Of a stretch of DNA of 64,000 nt, positions 35,014-44,452 are shown one piece after another. The first letter of the stretch is position 1. Every line of letters starts with the position of its first letter. Below the pieces are notes generated by a model. The model saw nothing but the letters and a program-made list of their open reading frames with translations. It had not been told where the DNA came from and ran no database searches. Source of the DNA: DRWZ01 sp964601505 (lineage in GTDB: Bacteria; Calescibacteriota; Calescibacteriia; Calescibacteriales; Calescibacteriaceae). The position numbers were made by a program, and so were the translations under genes. Location of the stretch: assembly GCA_964601505.1 (NCBI GenBank), contig CAZRNR010000002.1:1-64000 (forward strand), given 5' to 3'.

Positions 35014-36099
35014 TTACATCAAAGATATTTTTCCAGGGAGATAGGGAATTTTTGCTCCTGTGATGTTTTTCATATTTATTCTTTTGTTTCTTATCCTTGT
35101 GTAGGCGAGGAATGCAAATAGCATAGGTTCTATGTATTCTGATTTTATTCCAAGTTCATCGCTTATTACAGCGGGAACTTTTGAATCTTCTTTTATTCTT
35201 TTCATAAATAGGGAATTTCTCACCCCGCCTCCACAAAATATAGCTAAGGAAGGTTTTATCATATTCAGTTCATCTGAAATGAGTTTTACAGAAACTTCAA
35301 TGACAGTTCTTATAGCATCTTCTGCTTTCTCTTCTTTTAGAATTTCATTGCATATTTTTTTTGCTTGCTCAATTTCAAATCCAAGTGATGTTTTTTTTCT
35401 ACTTCTATCAAATATTTTTAGTATTTTGTGAAATGAATTTTCTATTATTTTGCCTTTACTGGCATATTTACCATTCGGATCAAATTCTTTTTTCAGCTTT
35501 TGTTTTGTGATAAAATTGGAAAGAGCATTTGCTGGTCCTATATCAAATCCTCTTACTTTGTAAAAGTCATCTCCTTCAATTATAGAGATGTTTGCTATTC
35601 CACCAAGATTGACTACGCAGATTTTCTTTGCATACTTTCTAAAAAGTATATAGTGTATGAGGGGGGAAAGAGGAGCACCTCTACCACCAGCCGATATATC
35701 ACTTTTCCTAAAGTCATATACTACAGGTTTTTTAGCCATGAGAGATAAAAAGGACGGTTCTCCTATCTGAAGCGTGAGTGCCTTAATTCCCTTTTTCCCA
35801 TTCTCCTTATGGAATACCGTTTGTCCATGAAATCCTATAACTTCAGGTTGTTTTACAATTTCTTTTAGAAATTTTTTGAGAGATCTACTGAATGATATCC
35901 CAACGATGTCATGTGCTAAAGCTATTTTTTCCGTATCCCCACCGTTTAGGGTCAAGTCTGTTAAAATCTCCTTTTCATCTTGTGAATAATTATCTTTAAA
36001 ATATTCTAATGGTTTTATCTTGTCTTCAGATTTTATTTCGCACAACAGGAATTCTTTTGCATTCATAGAGGTTCCTGAAAGTGTTCCGATAATCAGCAT
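35014..36099 (-). CDS. anmK: anhydro-N-acetylmuramic acid kinase-like protein
   Basis: 361 residues. AnmK phosphorylates and opens anhydroMurNAc recovered from peptidoglycan turnover. Family segments: IIGTLSGTSMN at the N-terminus, GFHGQTVFH, RGAPLSPLIHYILF, NLGGIANISII, GFDIGPANALSNF (usually DTGPGNxLxD), DPNGKYASKG and FCGGGVRNSLFM. Two positions deviate: the N-terminal SGTSxDGxD motif is SGTSMNAKE here, losing both Asp residues, and the Asp after DTGPxNxL is Asn. It may therefore be a divergent kinase with altered substrate. It is last in a three-gene unit with an inositol phosphatase and a crotonase. Confidence 0.85.
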   Translation of the reverse strand: MLIIGTLSGTSMNAKEFLLCEIKSEDKIKPLEYFKDNYSQDEKEILTDLTLNGGDTEKIALAHDIVGISFSRSLKKFLKEIVKQPEVIGFHGQTVFHKENGKKGIKALTLQIGEPSFLSLMAKKPVVYDFRKSDISAGGRGAPLSPLIHYILFRKYAKKICVVNLGGIANISIIEGDDFYKVRGFDIGPANALSNFITKQKLKKEFDPNGKYASKGKIIENSFHKILKIFDRSRKKTSLGFEIEQAKKICNEILKEEKAEDAIRTVIEVSVKLISDELNMIKPSLAIFCGGGVRNSLFMKRIKEDSKVPAVISDELGIKSEYIEPMLFAFLAYTRIRNKRINMKNITGAKIPYLPGKISLM

Positions 36100-36903
36100 T
36101 TAAAGGAAAAGCTGTTTTGCTATCTTTAATATTTCATTGTAGATCGCTCTGTTTGAACATATGATGCATCCTGTTTCAAGGAATTTATCACCTCCCCAGA
36201 TATCAGAGACTATGCCCTGAGCTTCTTTAACTATAAGGGCTCCAGCTGCCATATCCCATGGGGATAGACCAATTTCCCAGTAACCATCAATTGATCCGTT
36301 TGCTACATAGCACATCTCTAATGCTGCGGACCCGATATGTCTTATTCCAACTCCCTTCAGAAAAATATCCTTGTAGAACATAAGGTGTTTATCTATATAG
36401 TCTTTACTTCTATATGGTAGTCCTGTTGCAATAATGCACCTTCTCAGCTCTCCTTCCTGCGAGGTCTTTATGGGATTACCGTTCATGTAAGCTCCCTTGC
36501 CTTTTATGGCCCAGAACATCCTTTCATCTATGGGGGAAAATACTACTCCTAAAATCAGTTCATTTTTGTAAGCTAAGCCTATAGAAACGCAGAAGAATGG
36601 TATCCTCCTCACAAAGTTTTTGGTTCCATCAAGTGGATCTATATACCAAACAAATTCACTTCCACGCCTTTTTTCTCCGAGCTCTTCTCCAATAAAATCA
36701 GCATGAATTTTGTCCTCAAGAAGTTCTATTATTGTTTCTTCGGATTTTTTATCAGCTTCGCTAACCCAATCACTTATTCCTTTCTCCTCAAAGTCTGAAT
36801 TACTTGAATAGAAAAATCTCTTTAGTATATCACCAGCTTTGACTGCAGTTTGTTTTACGTAATCTAATATTTTAAATTCATCTATCTTTGGTTCGTTTGT
36901 CAT
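36100..36903 (-). CDS. inositol monophosphatase family protein
   Basis: 267 residues. Metal-binding motifs of the Li-sensitive phosphatase superfamily: GEELGE (Glu73), WYIDPLDGTKNF (Asp89 and Asp92), and the C-terminal SPWDMAAGALIVKEAQG. It hydrolyses a sugar or inositol phosphate, or possibly PAP; residues alone do not decide. It lies directly before anmK (adjacent bases) and its ATG overlaps the crotonase stop by 4 bp. Confidence 0.93.
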   Translation of the reverse strand: MTNEPKIDEFKILDYVKQTAVKAGDILKRFFYSSNSDFEEKGISDWVSEADKKSEETIIELLEDKIHADFIGEELGEKRRGSEFVWYIDPLDGTKNFVRRIPFFCVSIGLAYKNELILGVVFSPIDERMFWAIKGKGAYMNGNPIKTSQEGELRRCIIATGLPYRSKDYIDKHLMFYKDIFLKGVGIRHIGSAALEMCYVANGSIDGYWEIGLSPWDMAAGALIVKEAQGIVSDIWGGDKFLETGCIICSNRAIYNEILKIAKQLFL

Positions 36904-37697
36904 CTTCCTTTAAATTGTGGTTTTCTTTTTTCAAAAAAGGCTTTTACTCCTTCTATAGCATCTTCCATTTGTCCGCAGAGAGATTGGGCAAGCGATTCTA
37001 TTTCTCCCTGTGCCTTTGCATGAAATTCCCTTCTCAAAATCTTTTTTGTTAGCTTTACTATATATGGAGCATTTTCAGATATTGCTCTTGCAGTAGATAA
37101 GGTTTGCTCCTCAAGTTTTTCTATTTCTACAGATTTTGATACAAGTCCAATCCTTTCTGCTTCTTCTCCTGTGATGAATCTTGCTGTGAAAAGTAGTTCG
37201 GATGCTCTCTCAATTCCAACAGTTTTAGGCAAAGTGTAGGTTATTCCCATCCCAGGGTGTATCCCGACTTTTGCAAAGTTCGCTGATAGTTTTGCATCTT
37301 TTGATGCTATCCTTATATCACAGAGCAAAGCGAAGGCGAGACCTCCACCTATTGCGTATCCATTTATTGAAGCTATCGTTGGTTGCTCTATTTCAAGAAC
37401 AGACATAAAGGAGTTGTAAAATTTTATTATTCCTTCTCTTATCGCTGCTGGACCTGTGTATCCAGATTCTTGAGCGAATTTCTGTAATGTTGAAAAATCC
37501 GCACCAGCACAAAAGGAATTACCGCTCCCTGTTATTATGACGCATCTTACATCCTTTGATTCCTTTACCTTCTGCACACACTTTGTGAAACCTTGAATTA
37601 TTTCAGGATCCATTAAGTTCCTTCTTTCTGGTTTGTTGAACCTTATCCTGACTATTTTACCATCCTCTATCTCTTCATATATTACTGCTTCTTCCAT
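36900..37697 (-). CDS. enoyl-CoA hydratase/isomerase family protein
   Basis: 265 residues with the crotonase fold. The oxyanion-hole segments are present: GNSFCAGADFS and ASINGYAIGGGLAFALLCDIRIAS. Of the two catalytic glutamates of classical hydratases, the one in the QPE position of helix 3 is replaced (SANFAKVGIHPGMG), while the other is kept (RASELLFTA). A one-Glu crotonase more often acts as an isomerase or on a special substrate, so I do not call it a fatty-acid hydratase outright. It is first gene of the unit with the inositol phosphatase and anmK. Confidence 0.88.
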   Translation of the reverse strand: MEEAVIYEEIEDGKIVRIRFNKPERRNLMDPEIIQGFTKCVQKVKESKDVRCVIITGSGNSFCAGADFSTLQKFAQESGYTGPAAIREGIIKFYNSFMSVLEIEQPTIASINGYAIGGGLAFALLCDIRIASKDAKLSANFAKVGIHPGMGITYTLPKTVGIERASELLFTARFITGEEAERIGLVSKSVEIEKLEEQTLSTARAISENAPYIVKLTKKILRREFHAKAQGEIESLAQSLCGQMEDAIEGVKAFFEKRKPQFKGR

Positions 37698-37924
37698 ACT
37701 GTATGGAGTTAGGAACTAATTTTTTGGAATTTCTTAAAATCTGAATGTTTGTTTTTCTCCTCTAATCTGTTGGAAGGTCGAACTTCATTATAGAGTTGTA
37801 AATTTTTAATGTCTGCTGACATAAGTGATACACAAAATTGTTTTTGTTTTTATATTATGTATCTGATTTAGGATCTTTCTTGAAACTTTTATTTTGAGCG
37901 AAAATATTTTTAATTTTATTAATA

Positions 37925-38359
37925 ATGGATAAACAAATTATTTTGAAGAAGCTTAAGGAAAAAGGTCTTAGAACTACTCCTCAAAGGATTATACTTTTTC
38001 ATAAATTAATGCAGATGCATGGCCATATTAAAGCTGAAGATCTGTACAATGCTGTTAAAGAGGATATTCCATCTATATCTATAAGTACGGTTTATCGCAC
38101 TTTGAGAGAATTTGAGGAAAATGGCTTTATATATTCTCTCCCTTCTTCTGTATATTACGGGCTTACAATCTTTGACACAAATTTGGATCCGCATCATCAT
38201 TTCATATGTAAATCATGCGATCAAATATTTGACATACCAGAAGATGGTGTAGATATAAAGTTAAAAAATGTCAAAGGTGAAATTGAACTGAAAACTGTTG
38301 TTATAAAGGGTGTGTGTGAATCATGCACTAAAAGAAAAAAAGCGTCTTCGAAGTTTTAG
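37925..38359 (+). CDS. fur: Fur family metal-responsive regulator
   Basis: 144 residues. An N-terminal winged helix (KLKEKGLRTTPQRIILFHKLM, SISTVYRTLREFEENG) is followed by the dimer domain with the metal-binding DPHHHFICKSC. The structural zinc pairs are CKSC and CESC near the C-terminus. Both CxxC pairs are present, as in Fur, PerR and Zur; which metal or peroxide it senses cannot be read. It is a single-gene unit; the ATG follows an AT-rich stretch (TTTTAT, 5 nt upstream) without ribosome-binding site. Confidence 0.9.
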   Translation: MDKQIILKKLKEKGLRTTPQRIILFHKLMQMHGHIKAEDLYNAVKEDIPSISISTVYRTLREFEENGFIYSLPSSVYYGLTIFDTNLDPHHHFICKSCDQIFDIPEDGVDIKLKNVKGEIELKTVVIKGVCESCTKRKKASSKF

Positions 38360-38491
38360 TTAACCTGGCTTGTTAATCTCCGTTGCAAATCAAAATCTCC
38401 TTTGTATCCTGTTACAAGTCGTCTTCTCAGTTTATTCTAAACCAAATCTCATATTTGTAGATTTTTGGTTGTTTTCTATATTCTGATTACT

Positions 38492-38497
38492 TATTAT
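38492..38497 (+). promoter_or_regulatory. -10 element of the CcmB-like gene, apparently leaderless
   Basis: TATTAT ends 5 nt before the ATG at 38503, with no ribosome-binding site. Confidence 0.45.
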
Positions 38498-38502
38498 TCT
38501 TG

Positions 38503-39108
38503 ATGATTGTTTTTGAATTGGTGAAAAAAGATTTGAAAGTTCTATTCAGGAGAAAGTCTCCTATTTTTATACCTATTGCTTTTTCTTTTGTTTCCGTTGT
38601 AATTATATCTTTCTTTTTCCAGAAGGGTTCATATGAACTTTTGTGGATTATCCTTCTTTTTTCATCTGTTTTTCCTCAGATTGAGGTTATGAGATATGAG
38701 TTTGAAGACGATGTTGTAGATACACTTATAAATTCGCCATTGAAAAGTGAGATTTTTTTTATTTCAAAGTTCTTGACAGGTTTTATAATCGTTTGCCTTG
38801 TGTCATTTTTCTCTCTTATTTTTTTTATTTTCTTCACAAATTTGGAAGTTAGTGGTTTCTTGATCTTTTCCGTTGTTTTATCTATTGTAGGTATGGTTTC
38901 TCTATCGACTCTTTTTTCTTTCCTTATGTTCTCTTTGAGTATGAATATTCCACTATACTACATTATAGTTTTCCCTTTTTATATTCCTTTGATTGTTTCA
39001 TCTATAAGATTTGTGGAAGGTGAATATCATGTTTTGAAGCTCGTCATAAGTTTTGATCTGATAAATTTTTTTGCGGCTTATATGCTTTTTGATATGAGAA
39101 AGTTTTAG
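38503..39108 (+). CDS. CcmB-like heme exporter / ABC permease
   Basis: 201 residues, six predicted membrane helices. The N-terminus VFELVKKDLKVLFRRKS and the segment YEFEDDVVDTLINSPLKSEIFFISKFL match the CcmB pattern, in which a Glu/Asp-rich cytoplasmic loop precedes a conserved Pro and Lys. CcmB works with the ATPase CcmA in cytochrome c maturation. No ccmA, ccmC or ccmF is adjacent, so the assignment as CcmB proper is moderate; a related ABC-2 permease is the alternative. The CxxCH protein at 7.6 kb shows a need for such a system. Confidence 0.72.
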   Translation: MIVFELVKKDLKVLFRRKSPIFIPIAFSFVSVVIISFFFQKGSYELLWIILLFSSVFPQIEVMRYEFEDDVVDTLINSPLKSEIFFISKFLTGFIIVCLVSFFSLIFFIFFTNLEVSGFLIFSVVLSIVGMVSLSTLFSFLMFSLSMNIPLYYIIVFPFYIPLIVSSIRFVEGEYHVLKLVISFDLINFFAAYMLFDMRKF

Positions 39109-39853
39109 GTGATCGTTGAAAATTTTTTGCTTTCTTTTGGGGAATTATGAATATTCTAGAGCTCTTCTCATTTTGTGAATTTTTAGATTTTTTTGTTCAC
39201 CTCTTTTTCTTTTTGGGTTTATAGTATCTTCATGGTTAAAGGTTTTCGGATTTAGAGAAAAATATAAAAACAATAGGGAAAACAATCTCGTATAAGATAT
39301 ATTTTGTTATCAATTTGCTCTTCACATTTTGTCAATTAGGTTTGAAAAGTTGAGAAATTTGCAGAGGAATTATGGAACTACTATGGAGTATTTGAAAATT
39401 ATAGCCTTCCGTCAATGTTCATAATTCAGTTTTAATTATTCAATTACGTATGATATATCTTTTATTTTGAAGGTGGCTAAAACTTGGAAATCATAAATTT
39501 GTTTCGTTTCTGATTCGTTGTGGATTTTATTATTTCTGATAAAATATTTCCAAAATAAAATCTATTTTTCTCGTAAACTCTGAATTCTAAAAATCTCTCG
39601 ATGTTATGATTATGAGGGATAAGCTTAGGAATTAGAATATAAATTAGACTAGAATAATAGATGATTTGCTGTAATGTTTATTTTTTTATTCACTAGTTCT
39701 TCAAATTTGAAGATAAGAGACATTCCAGTTTGTCAATAATGTGGAAACTTATCGTTTTTACATAGTTGTATAGAAATATTTTTCGCTTTGTAGTAAGGGT
39801 AAATTCAATTTTTCTGAACTTAATTGTATATTTGAGTTTTTTCTTATAATAAT
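39109..39853. other. longest gene-free stretch, nothing recognised
   Basis: 745 bp between the CcmB-like gene and htpX. All frames are interrupted. No tRNA, no strong GC hairpin and no repeat family was seen. It ends with TATAAT at 39845-39850, 3 nt before the first htpX ATG. Confidence 0.5.
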
Positions 39854-40726
39854 ATGGATATGATTGAGCGGTTGAAAACTTTTTTACTCCTTACTGTATT
39901 GACGGCCTTTTTACTTTTTATGGGTAACTTGATTGGAGGTAAAACTGGTCTAACAGTAGCTCTGTTTATGGCTGGTTTTATGAATCTGATAGCTTACTTT
40001 TTTTCAGATAAGATAGTTTTAGCTATGTATAGGGCGCGGGAGCTTAGCGAACAGGAAGCTCCTTCTATACACAGGATGGTTCAGGAGCTTTCAGTCTCTG
40101 CAGGGATACCAAAACCGAAAGTTTATGTAGTTCCTTCTATGTCGCCGAATGCCTTTGCGACCGGAAGGAATCCTTCAAACGCAGTTGTTGCTCTAACTGA
40201 TGGCATAATGAAGATACTAAATGATTCTGAACTCAGAGGAGTTATAGCGCATGAAATTGCTCATATCAAGAATAGGGATACATTGATTCAAGTGATTGCA
40301 GCCACGATAGCTGGTGCTATAATGTATCTTGCAGATATGCTTAAATGGGGACTATTTTTCTTCGGTGGAAGGTCAGATGACAGAGAAGGTCATGGGTTAG
40401 GAAACATTTTGGGACTTGTTGCTATATCAATTCTTGCTCCGATTGCTGCTATGATAGTGCAGTTTGCTATATCTCGTTCTCGTGAATTCCTTGCAGATGA
40501 AACCGGTGCAAAAATCTCAAACGACCCTCTTGCTCTCGCATCAGCTCTGAAAAAAATTACTGGTTATGTTGAGCGTGTTCCTATGGAGGCAAATCCAGCT
40601 ACGAGTCATCTTTTCATAGTAAATCCACTTTCAGGCTCTTCAATCCTTTCTCTCTTTTCAACCCATCCTCCTGTTGAAAAAAGGATAGAAAGACTTTACA
40701 AGATGGCCGGTTTGTCAAGTTATTAG
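39854..40726 (+). CDS. htpX: membrane zinc protease HtpX
   Basis: 290 residues. Two N-terminal membrane helices (8-52), then the M48 zinc motif HExxH at 133-137 (IAHEIAHIKN), two further helices, and the third-ligand segment SREFLADETGAK. It takes part in quality control of inner-membrane proteins. The first ATG (39854) is only 3 nt after a TATAAT; the second ATG (39860, MIERLKTF) would sit 9 nt after it and is a possible true start of a nearly leaderless mRNA. Its last 4 bp overlap the convergent CCA-enzyme gene. Confidence 0.95.
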   Translation: MDMIERLKTFLLLTVLTAFLLFMGNLIGGKTGLTVALFMAGFMNLIAYFFSDKIVLAMYRARELSEQEAPSIHRMVQELSVSAGIPKPKVYVVPSMSPNAFATGRNPSNAVVALTDGIMKILNDSELRGVIAHEIAHIKNRDTLIQVIAATIAGAIMYLADMLKWGLFFFGGRSDDREGHGLGNILGLVAISILAPIAAMIVQFAISRSREFLADETGAKISNDPLALASALKKITGYVERVPMEANPATSHLFIVNPLSGSSILSLFSTHPPVEKRIERLYKMAGLSSY

Positions 40727-42063
40727 TTTTGTTTTTCCTTCATATTATTTAGAAGTTTTTGAACAAATTTTATTGCTTCCTCTTTTGTTGGTTTGATCTT
40801 ACCCTCTACTATAGCGTTTTCTATTCTTGATTTTATTTCTCCTATAATTTTCCCTTCTTTGATATTGAATATTTTCTGTATCTCATGACCATTGAGCGGA
40901 CTTTTTATTTCCGATTTCCCAAGCTTTATTATTTCTTCTTTTATCCTTCTTTTCAATTCATTCAATCCTTCAAGAGCTTTTGAGGGATCTTTCAGTGCTT
41001 TTATATCATAATATACAAATTCAAGAACATCATCGGTGTGTTGACCAAGTTTTTTGATGAGTCTTCTAACAGCGTTGTCAGACCAAGATGGGGAATAATA
41101 TATCATATGGTTTTTGACTATAAATTTGACTTTTTCTCTTTCGCTCTCTGGGAATTTGAATGTTGAAAGAAAATCTTGACATATATCTGCAGATATAAAC
41201 TCGTGTCCCCAATAAACTGTTCTGCCATCTGGTATCTCTCTTTCAGCAAATGCTTTTCCTATATCGTGAAAGAAAGCCGAAAGTCTCAGCACTATATCTG
41301 GTGGTGTTATATCAACAACTCTTGCGCAGTGTTCAAAAACTCCTTCAAAATGATATGGAGACTTCTGAGGTTTGTATAAGGCAGGGGTGATTTTAGGATA
41401 TGTAGCCTCAAAAAATCCGATTTCGCGGAGGAAGAATAATCCAGCAGAGGGCCTTTTGGCAAGAAACATTTTCCTTAATTCTTCTCCTATTCTTTCTCTT
41501 GGTACAGCTGTTAAAGATTTTACTCTGTTTTTGCACTCTCTTACCAGTTTTTCTTCTGCGATGAATCCATCTGCTATAAACCTGGCTGCTCTTACGATTC
41601 TATTTGGATCTTCCTTTATAACTAAAGCAGGATGCACATATGTTCTGAGAGAGAGTAGTTTTATATCTTCTCTTCCAGAACCAAGCGGATCCATTATACT
41701 GTTTAGTGGATCAAGTATGTTCTCAACAGGTATTATAAGTGAATTTATAGTGAAATCTCTCTTTTTTAGATCAGATATAAGATCTTTGTCTTTCGGAGCA
41801 CATATATCTATTGATATTCCATTGTAGAATATCCTTACAATTTTATATTTTTCTATTTCAATCATTGGCTTGTTGAGGTGGAACGAAACGAGTTTTGCAA
41901 AGTTCTTATAATCTCCAAAGACAATAACATCTATGTCGTGGAAATCATACTTACCTAAAGTTAGGTCCCTAGGAAATCCACCGACGATATAAATCTTATC
42001 TTCTGTTTTTTTAGCAGAATCAAAAAGTGCTTGGAGAATTTTTTCTCTTGTTTGGTCAAACAT
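40723..42063 (-). CDS. cca: CCA tRNA nucleotidyltransferase / poly(A) polymerase family, with HD domain
   Basis: 446 residues. The class II nucleotidyltransferase head has GGFPRDLTLGK and the catalytic DxD at Asp43/Asp45 (HDIDVIV), then KRDFTINSL, IKEDPNRIVRAARF and PRERIGEELRKM. An HD phosphohydrolase domain follows (YHFEGVFEHCARVVD, FFHDIGKAF), then a helical tail. It adds or repairs the tRNA 3' CCA, which the tRNA-Arg in this window lacks. CCA-adding, A-adding and poly(A)-adding members cannot be separated by eye. It is convergent with htpX (4-bp overlap). Confidence 0.93.
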   Translation of the reverse strand: MFDQTREKILQALFDSAKKTEDKIYIVGGFPRDLTLGKYDFHDIDVIVFGDYKNFAKLVSFHLNKPMIEIEKYKIVRIFYNGISIDICAPKDKDLISDLKKRDFTINSLIIPVENILDPLNSIMDPLGSGREDIKLLSLRTYVHPALVIKEDPNRIVRAARFIADGFIAEEKLVRECKNRVKSLTAVPRERIGEELRKMFLAKRPSAGLFFLREIGFFEATYPKITPALYKPQKSPYHFEGVFEHCARVVDITPPDIVLRLSAFFHDIGKAFAEREIPDGRTVYWGHEFISADICQDFLSTFKFPESEREKVKFIVKNHMIYYSPSWSDNAVRRLIKKLGQHTDDVLEFVYYDIKALKDPSKALEGLNELKRRIKEEIIKLGKSEIKSPLNGHEIQKIFNIKEGKIIGEIKSRIENAIVEGKIKPTKEEAIKFVQKLLNNMKEKQN

Positions 42064-42160
42064 ATGAAGACCTATAATTTAACTTTTCCTTTTTATGTTT
42101 TTATGTTTTGTCGGTTTTTATTTGAGTGTTTGTTGATTTTATAGGTAGTTGCTATGGACT

Positions 42161-43168
42161 TTATTCTATCACTACTTTCTCTTCTCTCCATTTTTCTATG
42201 CTCCCTATTTTGAAAACTTTTCCCTTCATTTTTTCAAGTATAATCTGTGCCTTTTTCTTTGGGTATATCATTACAAAACCTGCTCCCATGTTAAAGACTT
42301 TGATCATCTCTTTCTCTGGAACAAATCTTGATATATGTGAAAATATTCCGTCAGCAAAGTTTTCGGATAAATATTCAAGACTTTTTTTGTCAATCGCTGC
42401 GGTCATTTTTTCAGGTATGATTCTTGAGAGATTCCCAGGTATTCCTCCTCCTGTTATGTTTGCGGAAGCTTTAGGATATCCAAATTCTTTGACGATTTCA
42501 AAGAAATCATTGACATATATCCTTGTTGGACGCAAAATGACATCTATCAACTTATCTCTTTTGAGCCGATCTTCCGGATTTATTAATTTTTCTTCAATCA
42601 GTTTTCTTATCAATGAATATCCATTTGAATGTGGGCCATTTGATGGGAAGGCTAAAATCACATCTCCTTCTGATATCTTATTTTTTTGTGGTAGTTTTTT
42701 AACTATTCCTATACAGAATCCGACAAGTTCAAATCTGTTTTTCTCGTAAAATCCCGGCATTTGAGCTGTCTCTCCACCAACAAGTGAGCAATCTGCTTCT
42801 ATACAAGCTGAAGCTATTGAACTTATGAGTTTTTCTATGTTTATAGTTTCAAGATTAGGTACACCAATATAGTCTAGGAATAAAAGGGGTTTCCCGTGCA
42901 TAGCGAGTATATCATTGACATTCATGGCGACAAGGTCATATCCAAGACCTTCAATCCTGTTGAATTCCTGGGCTATTGCTATTTTTGTTCCAACGCCGTC
43001 ACATGTTGCAACTATGAATCCCGCTGGGAGTTTGGCTACCGCAGCGAAAGGTCCAACTCCGTGTATTACAATGCTTTTTAATGTTCCACTAGCTATCTTC
43101 TTTATATTTTCTTTTATGGCATCGGCTTTATCTATATCAACACCAGCTGATTTATATGATATTTCCAT
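42161..43168 (-). CDS. purM: phosphoribosylformylglycinamidine cyclo-ligase
   Basis: 335 residues, usual length. AIR synthetase of de novo purine synthesis. Conserved segments: SYKSAGVDIDKADAIKENIK, ATCDGVGTKIAIA, GYDLVAMNVNDILAMHGKP, LVGGETAQMPGFY, the FPSNGPHSNGYSL loop, ANITGGGIPGNLSRI and FNMGAGFVMI. Its start overlaps the stop of the acyl-CoA dehydrogenase gene by one base, an unusual pairing of pathways; no other pur gene is present. Confidence 0.96.
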   Translation of the reverse strand: MEISYKSAGVDIDKADAIKENIKKIASGTLKSIVIHGVGPFAAVAKLPAGFIVATCDGVGTKIAIAQEFNRIEGLGYDLVAMNVNDILAMHGKPLLFLDYIGVPNLETINIEKLISSIASACIEADCSLVGGETAQMPGFYEKNRFELVGFCIGIVKKLPQKNKISEGDVILAFPSNGPHSNGYSLIRKLIEEKLINPEDRLKRDKLIDVILRPTRIYVNDFFEIVKEFGYPKASANITGGGIPGNLSRIIPEKMTAAIDKKSLEYLSENFADGIFSHISRFVPEKEMIKVFNMGAGFVMIYPKKKAQIILEKMKGKVFKIGSIEKWREEKVVIE

Positions 43169-44439
43169 TACAGGAGAATAGATGTATCCCCTTTGAGCAA
43201 TCTTCTCGCGATTGTCCGTCTTTGAATTTCTGATGTTCCATCTGGTATTCTGTAGGTTCTTGCTAATCTAAAACCATCCTGTAGGCGAAGTTCGTTTGTA
43301 AGTCCCATTCCTCCAAATATTTGAATGGCTCTGTCAAAGACTCTCTGGCATGCCTCAACACAGTAAGCTTTGGTTGCTGATATTTCCTTCACAGGGATTC
43401 TTTCGGAATTTTGTGCCAGCCATCCACAATGAATACATATGGCCTGAGACGTGTAAGTATCCATGTAAGACTCTGCGAGCATGAATTGTATTGCCTGATA
43501 CTCTGATATTGAATGACCAAATGCTTTCCTCTGCTTTGAATATTCAATTGACTCATTTAAAGCCCACTCGGAAAGTCCAGCACATATTGCACCAATAGCA
43601 AGTCGTCCTATATCTATCCCTTCCATAGCTTTGAGAAATCCAAAATTTACCTCACCTATTACATGAGTTTCTGGAACTTCTACATTATCAAAAGATATTA
43701 TTCCTGTATCAGATCCTATATGCCCCATATATGGGATTATTGATTGAACTTTCCATCCTCTCTCTTTCTCTACATAAAAAGCTGTTATTCCGCCTTTTTT
43801 TGCCTTTAAAAGATCATAATCTGTGACTGCGAACACCACAGCGTAATCGGCATATGGACCGTTGGTTATCCATTGTTTTATACCGTTTATGACCCAATTT
43901 TTACCGCGTTTTTCTGCATGCGTCTTAAGGGACCAGATGTCTGATCCGGCTTCAGGTTCAGAAAGGGCAAAGCACTGGGTTTTTCTACCACTGAGAAGTT
44001 CAGGTAAGACATACTTTTTTATTTCATCTTTCAAATCTAGTATAACAGATGATGGACCTTCTACGAATCCTGCTATAAGTGGTGATATGAGAAGACCTTT
44101 ACCGGGAGTTATCAGAACTCTTCCCGGACCATATTTTGCGTGTAGTGCTATGTTTAAAAAGACAGATGCTATCGGTCCAAATCCGGCACCGCCAAGCTCT
44201 TTTGGAACAAAAATCGTGTAAAACCCAGATTCTGCCGATTTTTTTCTCACATAGTTTCTAAGCTCAAGTACTTCCTTTCTGAGACGTAAGTTTTCGTCAT
44301 ATAGTTTTGTTTCATCCTCCAATATCTTCTTGTTTTCCTTCTCAAGAGGTATTACTTCCGATTCAATAAATTTGAAAAAAGAATCTATTATTTGCTTTAT
44401 TTCCTCAGGAGGCTTTAAGTTGATTCCACTATTATCCAT
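43168..44439 (-). CDS. acyl-CoA dehydrogenase
   Basis: 423 residues. FAD-dependent dehydrogenase with a long charged N-terminal helix (about 15-65). The signature FALSEPEAGSDIWSLKT and the beta-domain NGIKQWITNGPYADYAVV are present, and so is the C-terminal helical domain FGGMGLTNELRLQDGFRLAR followed by RTYRIPDGTSEIQRR. In straight-chain enzymes the catalytic base is Glu in YEGTxxIQ; here the position is Asp (IPDGTSEI), as in several other subfamilies, so the substrate may not be a simple fatty acyl-CoA. Electrons would pass to ETF and then to a membrane Fe-S protein such as the one at 60.2 kb. AATAAT lies 7 nt before the ATG. Confidence 0.92.
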   Translation of the reverse strand: MDNSGINLKPPEEIKQIIDSFFKFIESEVIPLEKENKKILEDETKLYDENLRLRKEVLELRNYVRKKSAESGFYTIFVPKELGGAGFGPIASVFLNIALHAKYGPGRVLITPGKGLLISPLIAGFVEGPSSVILDLKDEIKKYVLPELLSGRKTQCFALSEPEAGSDIWSLKTHAEKRGKNWVINGIKQWITNGPYADYAVVFAVTDYDLLKAKKGGITAFYVEKERGWKVQSIIPYMGHIGSDTGIISFDNVEVPETHVIGEVNFGFLKAMEGIDIGRLAIGAICAGLSEWALNESIEYSKQRKAFGHSISEYQAIQFMLAESYMDTYTSQAICIHCGWLAQNSERIPVKEISATKAYCVEACQRVFDRAIQIFGGMGLTNELRLQDGFRLARTYRIPDGTSEIQRRTIARRLLKGDTSILL

Positions 44440-44446
44440 AGCCTTA

Positions 44447-44452
44447 ATTATT
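44447..44452 (-). promoter_or_regulatory. -10-like element of the acyl-CoA dehydrogenase / purM unit
   Basis: AATAAT (minus strand) ends 7 nt before the ATG at 44439. It is a weak hexamer but at the same spacing as the others. Confidence 0.3.

Noticed and set aside
39109..39853. Possible gene in the longest spacer
   Set aside because: Every frame on both strands is broken by stops within short distances, and no motif or fold was recognised.
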